A program made the translations under genes and the position numbers. A stretch of 64,000 bases of DNA from Bacteroidetes bacterium QH_10_64_37. GTDB lineage: Bacteria; Bacteroidota; Rhodothermia; Rhodothermales; Salinibacteraceae. Position 1 is the stretch's first letter. Each line of letters opens with the position of its first letter. The DNA lies in the NCBI GenBank assembly GCA_003023105.1, contig PXSZ01000010.1:13694-77693 (forward strand). Reading direction: 5' to 3'. The notes below the pieces were generated by a model. The model saw nothing but the letters and a program-made list of their open reading frames with translations. It made no database searches and had not been told where the DNA came from. This document shows positions 9,374 through 18,758 of the stretch, piece after piece.

Positions 9374-10402
9374 TTATTCCTCCGTCGCAGGGTGATTGCC
9401 GTTGGTGGGTTCGAGGAGCTTGCTGCCCTGGAGGGCCTTGGCCTCGTCGAGAAAGAGTTGGCGGTGGGGGAACGGAATTTCGATGTCGGCGTCGCGGAGG
9501 GTTTCGCGAACCTTCTCCGTGTACTCCCACCGTATGGGGACCTCCTGATCCGGGTTGCGGATGTAGAAGCGGAAGGTCATATCCACACTCGAATCGGACA
9601 TGTCCGTGACGGCCACAGTCGGAGAGGGCTCCGAGAGGATGCGGTCGTCGTCCTCGACGATGGGGAGAAGGGCCTGTCGTGCCTCCTCCGGCCGTTCCTT
9701 GTAGGCGATCCCGAATGGAATGTCGAGTCGGAGGACGTTCCGCTTCGTGTGGTTCAACACTTTTTCTGTGATCATCTCCGTGTTGGGAAGAACCATGATC
9801 TCGTTCCGAACCGTCCGGATGCGGGTGGAGCGGAGCGTGATCTCCTCCACTTGGCCGTACTGGTCGTCGATTGTGATGTAGTCGCCCACCCGAAAGGGCT
9901 TGTCAACGAGGACCGTGACGCCCGCAATGAAGTTCTCTAAAGAGTCCCGCGCGGCAAACCCGACCACGATACCCGCAATGCCTATGCCTCCGACGAGCAC
10001 CGCGACCTTTACGCCGAGTTGGTCGAGAACGACGGTGCCGATGAAGAAGAACGTCACCACCCGAAAGGTCTTGAGCAGCAGGCTTTGGAGACCGGTCTCA
10101 ATGCTGTCGCTGCGGTCGAGGGTCCGTTCGAGGGTCAGATAGAGCACCCGGTAAATGGCGTACAGTAGCAGCAGTGCGGCCAGAGCTTGCAGGCCCCGCT
10201 CGGTGAAGAGGCCGGAGAGGTACAGAGCCCCCTCCGTGAGATGGTCGTAGAGTCCTTCCCAATTTCCTGCAAGGACCAGCCGAAAGGCCTCGCTGAAGGC
10301 ATTGCTGAATTGATCGACGGCCTGGTTGACGGCAGTTGTGTCGGTGGCCGTCGTGTCCTGATTAGGGGGGAACTGCTGAACGGGGGACTGGGGGGGCACC
10401 AT
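9374..10402 (-). CDS. Small-conductance mechanosensitive channel, MscS family
   Basis: Inner-membrane tension-gated channel that releases solutes on osmotic downshock, sensible for a halophile. 342 residues with three hydrophobic segments (about 88-110, 125-148, 150-172) after a soluble N-terminal stretch. The pore helix is in GGIGIAGIVVGFAARDSLEN, followed by the MscS signature LVDKPFRVGDYI and a cytoplasmic beta/alpha domain. Family length is normal. It starts 45 bases after the natural end of folD on the same strand, so the two may be co-transcribed. Confidence 0.94.
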   Translation of the reverse strand: MVPPQSPVQQFPPNQDTTATDTTAVNQAVDQFSNAFSEAFRLVLAGNWEGLYDHLTEGALYLSGLFTERGLQALAALLLLYAIYRVLYLTLERTLDRSDSIETGLQSLLLKTFRVVTFFFIGTVVLDQLGVKVAVLVGGIGIAGIVVGFAARDSLENFIAGVTVLVDKPFRVGDYITIDDQYGQVEEITLRSTRIRTVRNEIMVLPNTEMITEKVLNHTKRNVLRLDIPFGIAYKERPEEARQALLPIVEDDDRILSEPSPTVAVTDMSDSSVDMTFRFYIRNPDQEVPIRWEYTEKVRETLRDADIEIPFPHRQLFLDEAKALQGSKLLEPTNGNHPATEE

Positions 10403-10447
10403 GACGCCGAGAAGGAGAAAATTGAAAAGAGGAGCCAGCGTTACGTC

Positions 10448-11289
10448 CTACGTCGCGCGCAGTCGGGCCGCCGTCAGGGTGTTCTTCAGAAGCATGGCCC
10501 GGGTCATGAGTCCGACGCCCCCCGGCACCGGCGTGATCCGGGCGGCCCTGCGGCGGTGGAATCCTCCACCCGATTGATTCCCACGTCGATCACGACGGCC
10601 CCCTCCTTCACCATCTCGCCGTCAATGAAGGCGGCCTGGCCGGCCGCCGCCACGAGGAGGTCGGCCCGGCGCGTGTGGGCGGCCAGGTCGCGGGTGCGGC
10701 TGTGGCAGACGGTGACGGTGGCGTTGGCCGTGCGACGCAGCAGTAGGTTGGCGAGCGGCTTGCCCACGATGTTGGACCGCCCCACGATGACGGCGTCCAT
10801 CCCTTCCGGGTCGATGTCGCACCGAGACAGCATCTGGAGGATGCCGTAGGGCGTGGCGGGGAGGTACCGCGGATTGCCCCGCATCAGACGGCCCAGATTC
10901 TCAGGGTGGAAGCCGTCCACGTCCTTCGACGGGTCCACCGCGTCAATGATCGCTCGCTCCTCCATGTGATCAGGGAGCGGGAGCTGCACGAGAATGCCGT
11001 CCACCGACGGATCGGCGTTCAGGTTGTACACCAGATCCAGGAGCTCCTCCTGCGACGTGTCGGCGTCGAGGTGGTGCGTGTTCGTCTCAATTCCCACCTC
11101 CGCCGCGTCCTTTTCTTTGCCTCGCACGTACGCCTCGGAGGCCGGATTGTCTCCCACCAGGACGGCGGAGAGAAAGGGGGCGCGGTGGCCGGACTCGGTC
11201 CAGTCCTTGATGTCGGTCTTCACCTCGTCGCGGACGGCTTGCGAAAGCTCACGTCCGTCAATCAGGTCGGCCTCGGGTGCGTCGGTCAT
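10448..11289 (-). pseudogene. folD: Bifunctional methylenetetrahydrofolate dehydrogenase/cyclohydrolase FolD, frameshifted with internal deletion
   Basis: FolD interconverts 5,10-methylene- and 10-formyl-tetrahydrofolate. ATG 11289 (or 11292) gives a normal N-terminus; blocks such as VGDNPASEAYVRGK, GILVQLPLPDH and GRSNIVGKPLANLL are intact. After the GINRVEDST block (about 10555) the frame runs into a short unrelated tail and stops at 10504. The expected C-terminus is still present in another frame: RITPVPGGVGLMTRAM and on to a stop at 10448. Only 26 bases separate the GINRVE and ITPVPGG codons, where E. coli FolD has 19 residues, so at least about 31 bases, not a multiple of three, appear missing. 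Either a real lesion in a normally essential gene or an assembly/sequencing error. Confidence 0.85.
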
Positions 11290-11532
11290 CATGGAAAAAA
11301 GGCTATTCAACAAAGTCAGGGCGCAGTGTGCCGGAGGGTCTGTAATCTACAAAACGACTGCGGCTGCACAAACGGACGCAAACGAAGAATGTGGGACGAT
11401 TGCACATCCGGTCGAGGGGAAGAGGAACACTCCAGAAAAAGGTGTGGTAGCAGGCTCCGGTTTACGACGCGGAAATGACTGGCGTCCGACCATTGCCTTC
11501 GCGCCCTTTAGAGGTTTCTGCGGGTTGAGATC

Positions 11533-12618
11533 ATGAGCGAACACGACTATCACGTTGGTATTCTGGGCGCCACCGGCGCCGTCGGGCAAACCTTCGTCCG
11601 GCTGATGGACGATCATCCCTGGTTTACGATCACTGCCGTGGCCGCATCCGAGCGGTCGGCGGGCCGAACGTACCGGGAGGCGACGAACTGGCTCAGCGGC
11701 GCCCCGATCCCGGAGCACGTGGCGTCCCTGGAGGTCCAGCGCACCGAGCCGGACGCCTTGGACTGCGACTTCGTGTTCTCCGCGCTCGACTCCTCGGTTG
11801 CAGGCGAGATTGAGCGGGCCTTCGCGTCGGCGGGCATCCCGGTCGTCTCGAACGCCAAAAACTACCGGCTGCACGACAACGTGCCGCTCCTTATTCCGGA
11901 AGTCAATCCCGATCACCTGGCCCTGATCGACGCGCAGTCGTGGGGTGCAGGCGGCTTCATCGTCACCAATCCCAACTGCTCCACCACAGGCCTCATCTGC
12001 GGGCTTCATCCCCTCATGCAGACGTTCGACCTGGAGGCGGTGCAGGTGACGATGCTGCAGGCCCTCTCCGGGGCGGGCTATCCGGGCGTCCCGTCGCTCG
12101 ACGCGGTGGGGAACGTGATCCCGCACATCGGCGGGGAAGAAAAAAAGCTGGCGACCGAGCCGCGCAAGATTCTCGGCACGCTGAACGGAAATCACGTGGA
12201 GCCGGCGGGCCTGACCCTCAGCGCTCAATGCACGCGCGTGCCGGTCCGCAACGGCCACCTGGCGTGCGCCTCGGTCCGCTTCCGGGACAACGTGGGGGCC
12301 GAGGCGGTGGCAGAGACGCTCCGCCGCTTCGAGGCGCCCGCCGCAACCGAGTCGCTGCCCAGCCGGCCGGACCCGTTCGTGCAGCTGCTCGACGATCCCG
12401 ACGCGCCCCAGCCCCAGCGGCACGTGAACGCCGGGGGCGGCATGACCGTCTCGGTGGGCCGTGTGCAGGACTGCCCCGTCAACGACGTCAAGTTCGTCCT
12501 CCTCTCGCACAACACGGTCCGGGGTGCCGCCGGCGGGGCCGTCCTCAACGCCGAGCTGCTGGCGTCGGAAGGGGACCTCGATCCGCAGCGACGAGAGACA
12601 CTGGTCGGCGACGTGTAG
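11533..12618 (+). CDS. asd: Aspartate-semialdehyde dehydrogenase
   Basis: NADPH-dependent reduction of aspartyl phosphate to aspartate semialdehyde, the branch point to Lys, Thr, Met and diaminopimelate. 361 residues from ATG 11533. The nucleotide-binding motif GATGAVG is at residues 12-18, FSALDSS marks the first domain, and the catalytic Cys is residue 149 in NPNCSTT. Length and sequence fit the archaeal/fungal-type ASADH rather than the E. coli type. ArgC was considered but the blocks fit ASADH better. Divergent from folD with a 243-base spacer. Confidence 0.92.
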   Translation: MSEHDYHVGILGATGAVGQTFVRLMDDHPWFTITAVAASERSAGRTYREATNWLSGAPIPEHVASLEVQRTEPDALDCDFVFSALDSSVAGEIERAFASAGIPVVSNAKNYRLHDNVPLLIPEVNPDHLALIDAQSWGAGGFIVTNPNCSTTGLICGLHPLMQTFDLEAVQVTMLQALSGAGYPGVPSLDAVGNVIPHIGGEEKKLATEPRKILGTLNGNHVEPAGLTLSAQCTRVPVRNGHLACASVRFRDNVGAEAVAETLRRFEAPAATESLPSRPDPFVQLLDDPDAPQPQRHVNAGGGMTVSVGRVQDCPVNDVKFVLLSHNTVRGAAGGAVLNAELLASEGDLDPQRRETLVGDV

Positions 12619-12689
12619 CAGAAAATTGAGGCGTGGGAGAAGGGGACGCCACGTGTACGGGACGTTCGAATCGCCTTACGATTTTTGGC

Positions 12690-13301
12690 ATGGAGTATCC
12701 GGATATTCGGCGTGCTCAGGAGGCCGACCAGACCGCAGTGGGCGACCTGTGGGTCCAGCTCCTCGACGAGCAGGACGAACTGGAAGACCGCTTTGGCATT
12801 GCGGAGGACGCGCGGAATCGGTGGGACAACGACTTTCCAATGTGGCTCGACGACGAGACGTACCGCGTCTACGTGGCGGAGACAGGCGGCGAGGTCGTGG
12901 GCTTTGCCACGGCCCACCGCTGGGGTCCGCCGCCCATCTACGAGGAGAGCTCGGAGGTGTCCCTCGACGAGCTCTACGTGCGCCCGGACGACCGCCGCAA
13001 GGGAATCGGCACGCAACTCGTGAACGCCGTGCGCGACTGGGTCGACCGGATCGGGGTGCGGCGCATTCGGCTCAACGTACTGTCTGCGAACGAGGACGCC
13101 CGTGCCTTCTGGACCGCTCAGGACGCCATCCCGCTGACCCTGACGCTCACCATCGAGCGGACCGGGGGTTCGAATCCCATCACCCGCTCATCGATTCCAG
13201 TCCCTCTAAACCCCGTCAGATATCCTCTGACGGGGCTTTTCTATTGCGCGTCTCGAACGCCGATTCGGAACGTTTCTCCACGTTTTCCCACAGAGTCGTA
13301 G
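12690..13301 (+). CDS. GNAT-family N-acetyltransferase with anomalous C-terminal extension
   Basis: Acetyl-CoA-dependent acetyltransferase of unknown substrate. ATG 12690 gives 203 residues. The GNAT core is complete: VYVAETGGEVVGFATA (motif C/D), ELYVRPDDRRKGIGTQLV (acetyl-CoA loop) and LNVLSANEDARAFW (motif B), finishing near residue 158, the usual family length. The last 45 or so residues are encoded by a tRNA 3'-end fragment (13164-13188), an intrinsic terminator (13211-13240) and further spacer, so they are almost certainly not native. Probably the gene lost its own stop at a recombination junction. Function beyond acetyltransferase is unknown. Confidence 0.85.
   Translation: MEYPDIRRAQEADQTAVGDLWVQLLDEQDELEDRFGIAEDARNRWDNDFPMWLDDETYRVYVAETGGEVVGFATAHRWGPPPIYEESSEVSLDELYVRPDDRRKGIGTQLVNAVRDWVDRIGVRRIRLNVLSANEDARAFWTAQDAIPLTLTLTIERTGGSNPITRSSIPVPLNPVRYPLTGLFYCASRTPIRNVSPRFPTES
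13161..13190 (+). other. tRNA 3'-end fragment (T-arm plus acceptor strand)
   Basis: Bases 13169-13175 are a TTCGAAT T-loop with flanking stem bases, followed by the acceptor strand CACCCGC (13181-13187) and T, CA. The stretch 13161-13191 matches the 3' end of the tRNA-Gly in this window (36750-36780) at 26 of 31 positions. No matching 5' half, D-arm or anticodon arm precedes it; instead the acetyltransferase coding sequence does. This is what an attachment-site scar left at a tRNA 3' end looks like. Confidence 0.7.
13211..13240 (+). terminator. Intrinsic terminator
   Basis: Perfect 10-bp stem CCCCGTCAGA (13211-13220) / TCTGACGGGG (13226-13235) with a 5-base loop, followed by CTTTTC. It sits 20 bases after the tRNA fragment, where the lost tRNA gene would have had its terminator. 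Confidence 0.88.
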
Positions 13302-13363
13302 TGAAATTGTGGTGAGCGTTAACACGGCTGTGATACGGCTTTGATGAGAAGTCCCGACACGGC

Positions 13364-13423
13364 TCACACGTCCAGCGCTTCCTCCTCCAGCTCGCGAATT
13401 TCTTTCTGGGGTGTCTGGGGACA
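13364..13423 (-). pseudogene. Possible gene remnant (C-terminal scrap)
   Basis: In the otherwise empty spacer, one minus-strand frame reads CPQTPQKEIRELEEEALDV followed by a stop at 13364-13366. This has the amphipathic, acidic look of a real C-terminus in this genome but has no start and cannot be assigned to a family. It lies directly beside the tRNA scar, so it may be debris of an inserted element. Speculative. Confidence 0.25.
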
Positions 13424-13457
13424 ACCTGCAGCTGCTCGCAAGTCATTTCCAGATCCG

Positions 13458-15110
13458 TCACCCACGAACCGTCTCCAGTGACGGGCCGGCGGTACGCACC
13501 TCCTCGCTCACCAGCGCCGCGTACGTCTCGAAGTTCTCGGCGAAGGCGTCGACCAGCTCGCGGGCCTGCCGGTCGTAGGCCGCCGGGTCATCCCACGTCT
13601 GCCGCGGCGTGAGGACCGAGTGGGGGATGTCGGGGACCCGGTCCGGAATGGAGAGGCCGAAAACGGGATCGCGGGTGCGCGGCACGTCCTGGAGCGTGCC
13701 GTCCAGAATCGCGTTGACCATAGTTCGGGTGTGGGAGAGCTCGATCCGGTGGCCCACCCCGTACGGACCGCCCGTCATGCCCGTGTTCACGAGCCAGCAA
13801 TCCGTGTCGTGGGTACGAATCTTTCGGCCCAGCAGGTCGGCGTAGACCGACGGATCGCGCACCATGAACGGCTCGCCGAAGCAGGTGCTGAACGTTGCCC
13901 TGGGCTCGCTCACGCCCGCCTCCGTCCCGGCCACCTTCGCCGTGTAGCCGCTCAGGAAGTGGTACATTGCCTGCGTGGGGGTGAGCTCCGAGACCGGGGG
14001 GAGGACGCCGAACGCGTCGTAGGTAAGGAAGAGAATGTGGTCCGGGTGCCCCCCCTGCCCGTCTGCGGCGGTGTGGGGGAGGGTGGAGAGAGGATACGAG
14101 CCGCGCGTGTTTTGGGTAATCGAGTCGTCCGAGAAGTCCGGCTCGCGGGTGTTGGGCTCCAGGATCACGTTCTCCAGGATCGTCCCAAACTCCTTCGTCG
14201 TGTCGTAGATTTCGGGCTCGCTCTCGGGCGTAATGTCGATCATCTTTGCGTAGCAGCCGCCCTCGAAGTTGTACACCCCCCGGTCGCTCCAGCCGTGCTC
14301 ATCGTCGCCGATGAGCGTGCGACTCCCGTCGGCCGAGAGGGTGGTCTTGCCCGTGCCGCTGAGGCCGAAGAACACGGCAGTGCTCCCGTCCTCGCCCTTG
14401 TTGGCCGAGCAGTGCATGGGCAGCACGCCCTCGTCGGGAAGGCGATAGTTGAGAACCGAGAAGATCGACTTCTTGATCTCCCCGCCGTAGTGCGTCCCCC
14501 CGATCAAAATCAGATTCTGGCCGATGTCGACGAAGATGGCGGCCTCGGAGTTCGTCCCGTCGTACGACGGATCGGCCTCGAACTCGCAGAGGTCCACCAC
14601 CGTGAAGCTGGGTTCGAACGAGTCCGACACGGGGCCGTCGGGCCGGACGAACATGTTGCGGGCGAACAGGCTGTGCCACGCCTTTTCGGTGACAATGCGA
14701 ACGGGGAGGCGGTAGTCCGCGTCCCACCCGGCAAAAAGGTCCTGCACGAAGAGGTCGCGCCCCTTGGCGTGCTCGGCCATTCGCTCGTGGAGGTGGGCAA
14801 ACGTCGTCCGGTCGGTGGGCTGGTTCACCTCACCCCAGTTGATGTGGTCCGCCACCGACTCGTCGCGCACGAGGAAGCGATCCTTCGGGCTCCGGCCCGT
14901 GTAGGGATCCGTGTGGGTTACGAAGGGGCCGTTCGCCGCGAGAACGCCTTCGTCCCGGTCGAGCGCTTCTTCGTAGAGGCGCGGGGGCTTCAGGTTATAG
15001 TGGACGGTCTCGGGGTACAATTGAAGGTCGCGAAGGTGAGCGGTGACGTGTTCGGGAGACTGCATGTCGTCGGAGGATTGATTCAAGAGAGGCAACTGAA
15101 GAGAGGCCAA
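13458..15110 (-). CDS. pckA: Phosphoenolpyruvate carboxykinase (ATP)
   Basis: Gluconeogenic conversion of oxaloacetate and ATP to phosphoenolpyruvate and CO2. 550 residues from ATG 15110 (535 if the inner ATG at 15065 is used; either is acceptable). The ATP-type signature is clear: P-loop GLSGTGKTTLS, the preceding metal/substrate block LIGGTHYGGEIKKSIF, PMHCSANKG, and LIGDDEHGW after the P-loop. Length is typical. Divergent from the UbiA-like gene; its 3' side faces the acetyltransferase/tRNA-scar region. Confidence 0.97.
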   Translation of the reverse strand: MASLQLPLLNQSSDDMQSPEHVTAHLRDLQLYPETVHYNLKPPRLYEEALDRDEGVLAANGPFVTHTDPYTGRSPKDRFLVRDESVADHINWGEVNQPTDRTTFAHLHERMAEHAKGRDLFVQDLFAGWDADYRLPVRIVTEKAWHSLFARNMFVRPDGPVSDSFEPSFTVVDLCEFEADPSYDGTNSEAAIFVDIGQNLILIGGTHYGGEIKKSIFSVLNYRLPDEGVLPMHCSANKGEDGSTAVFFGLSGTGKTTLSADGSRTLIGDDEHGWSDRGVYNFEGGCYAKMIDITPESEPEIYDTTKEFGTILENVILEPNTREPDFSDDSITQNTRGSYPLSTLPHTAADGQGGHPDHILFLTYDAFGVLPPVSELTPTQAMYHFLSGYTAKVAGTEAGVSEPRATFSTCFGEPFMVRDPSVYADLLGRKIRTHDTDCWLVNTGMTGGPYGVGHRIELSHTRTMVNAILDGTLQDVPRTRDPVFGLSIPDRVPDIPHSVLTPRQTWDDPAAYDRQARELVDAFAENFETYAALVSEEVRTAGPSLETVRG

Positions 15111-15331
15111 TGACCACGGGCCAGGTCCGTGGCAGGAACTTTCGAAATCTGGAAGCGCTTCCGAATGCTCTGCATCTCATACTAACAGAGCAGCGTCGGA
15201 ATTGCTATGAACAATCTGTTTGCGCCCCGCTCGGCTGGAAGGGAAAATGGGGCAGCGGTGTATATTTCACGCCTTGGTTGAGAACGTGCTCGGGAGGGAA
15301 CGACGCACCATCTCGCAGGGTCTTCCGACTC

Positions 15332-16195
15332 ATGCTTCCATCCTCTTCCGTCCATTCGCCGAAGAGAAGGATCGCGGCGGCGCTTTGTTACGATCCGATG
15401 CCCATCGGAGGCGTGGCCGTGGCCCTGATGCTGGGCACGTACGGGCTTTTTGGGCTGCCGGTGGACCTTCCCCTCCTGGTCGCGGGCTTTTGCGGCACCT
15501 CGCTCGCGTACCTGGTCGACCGAGGATGGACGCGCTCGCTGGAGGATCGCCTTAACCGGCCCGAGCGCGTGGCCTGGATCCGGGCGCATACGCGCCGGCT
15601 GGCCGCGGAGATGGCCGTCCTCTTTGCGCTGGGCGGAGCGATGGTGCCGTATCTCGACGGGACGACGCTTCTGTGCACGGGCCTCCTGGGAGGCGTCGCC
15701 GTCCTTCAGGTCTGTCCCCGCAATTCCAAGGGGGCGTTCCCGGGGGGAATTCTCAAGCCGATTGCCATTGCGGGGGCGTGGGCCGTAGGGGGGGCGCTCC
15801 TTCCGATGATCGAGGCGGAGCGGCCGATCGGCTTCGGAGCCATCTTGTTTGTCGGGTATCGGTGGCTCTTCATCCTGCCGAACCTTTTGCTTGCGGACTG
15901 GGGCGATCGGGCGGGGGATGCGAAGGCGGGGCTCGCGCCCTGGGCGACGGGATGGACGGCCCGGCAGGTACGGCTGGGGGCCACGGCTCTGCTCCTCCTC
16001 GCTGCGACGGGAGCAGCGATCTGGGCTGTGGTTGGGACCATTCCCTTTCTGGTCGGGATCGACGCCCTCGGGCTGGTCCTTATGGCCGGGGTCGTCTGGG
16101 GGCTGGATCCCGCGCAGCCTCGCACCGCGCTTCTCGCGGATCTGGTGGTGGGATGGCCCCTGGTGCCCGCCCTCGTGGCCTGGATGATCGTCTGA
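15332..16195 (+). CDS. UbiA-like integral membrane protein (prenyltransferase superfamily)
   Basis: About nine hydrophobic helices over 287 residues. ATG 15332 is chosen because the hydrophobic sequence begins soon after it and the 74 codons upstream read like spacer. A UbiA-type pair of loops is visible: [12 protein letters not shown] after the second helix, as in prenyltransferases, and [12 protein letters not shown] at the second Asp-rich site. The first Asp-rich motif is less canonical than NDxxDxxxD, so the substrate (quinone, heme or other prenyl acceptor) cannot be called. No quinone or heme gene is adjacent; asnS follows 122 bases later on the same strand. Confidence 0.65.
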   Translation: MLPSSSVHSPKRRIAAALCYDPMPIGGVAVALMLGTYGLFGLPVDLPLLVAGFCGTSLAYLVDRGWTRSLEDRLNRPERVAWIRAHTRRLAAEMAVLFALGGAMVPYLDGTTLLCTGLLGGVAVLQVCPRNSKGAFPGGILKPIAIAGAWAVGGALLPMIEAERPIGFGAILFVGYRWLFILPNLLLADWGDRAGDAKAGLAPWATGWTARQVRLGATALLLLAATGAAIWAVVGTIPFLVGIDALGLVLMAGVVWGLDPAQPRTALLADLVVGWPLVPALVAWMIV

Positions 16196-16317
16196 CGAAG
16201 CCTGGTGGACAGAGGAACCTCAGCCCGCGCCGGTGTATCACCTTGACGGCAGGGCTCCCGCCGGGCCGCACGGCGACTCGCCTCGTCCGACTCTTCCCAC
16301 CAGCTTTTCCCCGAGAC

Positions 16318-17880
16318 ATGTCCGACGCCGACGCGACCGACCCGACGCTCAGTCCCGAGCGGGAGGGAGGCACCATCGAAGACTTCACTCGCATCGAAGA
16401 CCTCGCCGACCACGTCGACGAGACGGTCACCCTGAAAGGCTGGCTCCACAACAAGCGGGGCTCGGGCGGCATCAAGTTTCTCATCCTGCGCGACGGGTCG
16501 GGCTTTGTCCAGTGCGTCGTGCCGCAGGATGCGGTCGATGAAGACAGCTGGGCCGTGGCCGACGACGCTCGGCAGGAGGCGGCCCTCGAAATCACCGGCT
16601 CCGTAAGTGCCGACGAGCGGGCGCCGGGGGGCTACGAACTCCAGGTCGACGCCATCGAGCGGATCGGCACCTCTGGCGACTATCCCGTCACCCCCAAGGA
16701 GCACGGGATCGACTTCCTTATGGAGCACCGCCACCTCTGGCTCCGAAGCGAGAGCCAGTGGGCGGTCATGCGGATTCGCAACCGTGTCGTCACGGCCATC
16801 CACGCGTTCTTCCAGGAGCGGGGCTTCTTGCAGACCGACGCCCCCATCCTGACGGGGAACGCGGTGGAGGGCACCTCTACGCTCTTTGAGCTGGATTATT
16901 TCGACGACGAGAGCGCCTACCTCACCCAGAGCGGGCAGCTGCACGGGGAGGCCATGGCCATGGCCTACGGCAAGATCTACACGTTCGGCCCCACCTTCCG
17001 CGCCGAGAAGTCGGCCACCCGGCGCCACCTCACGGAGTTCTGGATGATTGAGCCGGAGATGGCGTTCTATGACCTGACGATGAACGCGCAGCTGGCGGAG
17101 GACTTCGTGGCCCACATCGTGCAGGCCGTCCTGGGGGACTGCGAGCAGGAGTTGGAGGCGCTGGAGCGCGACACGACGGCCCTCGAGCAGGTGGAGACGC
17201 CGTTCCCCCGCATCAGCTACGACGAGGCCGTGGAGCTGCTGCGAAGCGACGAGACGGCGGACATGATCGATGCGCGCATGGAGGCGCTGAAAGAGGAAAA
17301 GGCTGAATTGCAGCAGGAAAAGGAGGAGAACCGGACGCGGCGCGGGCAGGCCAAGAAGCACGTGAAGCGCAAGATCGACGCCCGCGAGATCGAGATCAAC
17401 AAACGCATCGACGAGATTGAGGAGGCCCTCCGCAACCTGCCGGACTGGAAGGCGTCGGCACAGACCTTCGAGTGGGGCGCCGACTTCGGCGGCGACGACG
17501 AGACGGTGCTCACCTGGCACTTCGACCGCCCCGTCATCGTCCACCGCTTCCCTGCCGAGATCAAGGCCTTCTACATGAAGCGCGATCCCGACGACGAGCG
17601 GCTGGCGATGGGCATCGACGTGCTCGCGCCGGAGGGCTACGGCGAGATCATCGGTGGGGGCGAGCGGGCCACGGACCTCAATTTTCTGAAGAAGCAGATC
17701 GAGGAGCACGACCTGCCGGAGGAGGTGTTTGACTGGTACCTCGACCTCCGCACGTTCGGCTCCGTCCCGCACAGCGGCTTCGGCCTGGGACTGGAGCGCA
17801 CCATCTCCTGGATCTGCGGCCGCGACCACGTGCGCGAGACCATTCCGTTCCCGCGCACGATCGCCCGCCTGCATCCGTAG
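16318..17880 (+). CDS. asnS: Asparaginyl-tRNA synthetase with coiled-coil insertion
   Basis: Class IIb synthetase charging tRNA-Asn. ATG 16318 gives 520 residues: an OB-fold anticodon-binding domain ([19 protein letters not shown]), then the catalytic core with motif 2 ([21 protein letters not shown]) and motif 3 near the end ([15 protein letters not shown], then IPFPRT, typical of AsnRS). Between [11 protein letters not shown] and the FEWGADFGG block is a highly charged helical insert of about 60 residues (roughly 320-378, rich in Glu, Lys, Arg) that most AsnRS proteins lack. Other core blocks look intact, so the enzyme should be active. Confidence 0.95.
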   Translation: MSDADATDPTLSPEREGGTIEDFTRIEDLADHVDETVTLKGWLHNKRGSGGIKFLILRDGSGFVQCVVPQDAVDEDSWAVADDARQEAALEITGSVSADERAPGGYELQVDAIERIGTSGDYPVTPKEHGIDFLMEHRHLWLRSESQWAVMRIRNRVVTAIHAFFQERGFLQTDAPILTGNAVEGTSTLFELDYFDDESAYLTQSGQLHGEAMAMAYGKIYTFGPTFRAEKSATRRHLTEFWMIEPEMAFYDLTMNAQLAEDFVAHIVQAVLGDCEQELEALERDTTALEQVETPFPRISYDEAVELLRSDETADMIDARMEALKEEKAELQQEKEENRTRRGQAKKHVKRKIDAREIEINKRIDEIEEALRNLPDWKASAQTFEWGADFGGDDETVLTWHFDRPVIVHRFPAEIKAFYMKRDPDDERLAMGIDVLAPEGYGEIIGGGERATDLNFLKKQIEEHDLPEEVFDWYLDLRTFGSVPHSGFGLGLERTISWICGRDHVRETIPFPRTIARLHP

Positions 17881-18008
17881 CGCCGAACTCGCTTCGAGAT
17901 GTTGCCTGACGGTCGGGAGGAACGGTCTGGTACGAATCGTCAGGGATCGTCCGTTCGTTGAAAGCCCAATTCAGTGCCCCACTTCTTACGACCGACGCTC
18001 ACCGCACC

Positions 18009-18758
18009 ATGTCCCGACCCGTCCACGTCCTTCCGCTCGCTGTCCTCGCGCTTCTGGTTTCCGTCTTCGCCGTCGCCCCCGCCGCCGCGCAGGACGACGA
18101 TCGGTCCACCGTGGCCGTCAGCGGCGAGGGCAGCGTCACCGCCCAGCCCGACCGGGCCGTCGTCCGGTTTGGGGTGGTGACGCGGGCGGAGACGGCCCAG
18201 GCGGCCCGCACGAAAAACGCCACGGCGGCCAAAAATGCGATGAATGCGGTGCGCAACCTCGATGTCCCCGAGGAAAATATGCGCATGGAGAGCCTCCGCC
18301 TTCAGCCGAGATACGAGTACGATGACGAGGAGAACCGGCGCGAGCTGAGAGGCTACGAGGCCACCCGCCAGGTGGTGGTGGAGCTCGACAGCCTGGACGT
18401 GCTTCCCCAGCTCGTGGCCGACGTGGTGCAAGAGGGGGCAAACCGGCTGGACGCCATTAACTACGAGCTGAGCGACCGGTCGCAGTTCCGCAACGAGGCG
18501 CTACGCAAGGCCGCCCAGGCGGCCCGGGAGAAGGCCCAGTTGCTGGCCGAGACGCTTGGGGCACAGCTCGGGCCCGTGCATACCATCAACGAGGAGAACT
18601 TTGACTTCGTGCAACCGACGCCGCGGGCGACCGCAATGGGAATGGCCAAGGCGGACGAGGCTGCGCAGGCCGAGCCGGAGGCGTACGCGGCCGGCGAAAT
18701 TGAAGTGTCGGCTCGAGTCCGGGTGGTCTTCACTCTCGTCACGGAGGCGGAGGAGTAG
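18009..18758 (+). CDS. SIMPL-domain (DUF541) periplasmic protein
   Basis: Secreted protein of the SIMPL/DUF541 family, whose molecular role is poorly defined (oxidative stress or envelope functions reported for some members). ATG 18009 starts a clear signal peptide (VLPLAVLALLVSVFAVAP, cleavage after AAAQ); 249 residues in all. The domain begins VSGEGSVTAQPDRAVVRFGV and ends with the usual hydrophobic strand VSARVRVVFTL. Its last 20 bases overlap the 3' end of the convergent hydrolase gene. Confidence 0.9.
   Translation: MSRPVHVLPLAVLALLVSVFAVAPAAAQDDDRSTVAVSGEGSVTAQPDRAVVRFGVVTRAETAQAARTKNATAAKNAMNAVRNLDVPEENMRMESLRLQPRYEYDDEENRRELRGYEATRQVVVELDSLDVLPQLVADVVQEGANRLDAINYELSDRSQFRNEALRKAAQAAREKAQLLAETLGAQLGPVHTINEENFDFVQPTPRATAMGMAKADEAAQAEPEAYAAGEIEVSARVRVVFTLVTEAEE

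Noticed and set aside
13216..13461. 81-residue minus-strand frame beside pckA
   Set aside because: It overlaps the tRNA scar and terminator; only a short C-terminal scrap in another frame looks protein-like.
15706..17874. 722-residue minus-strand frame opposite asnS
   Set aside because: Antisense shadow of asnS and the UbiA-like gene.
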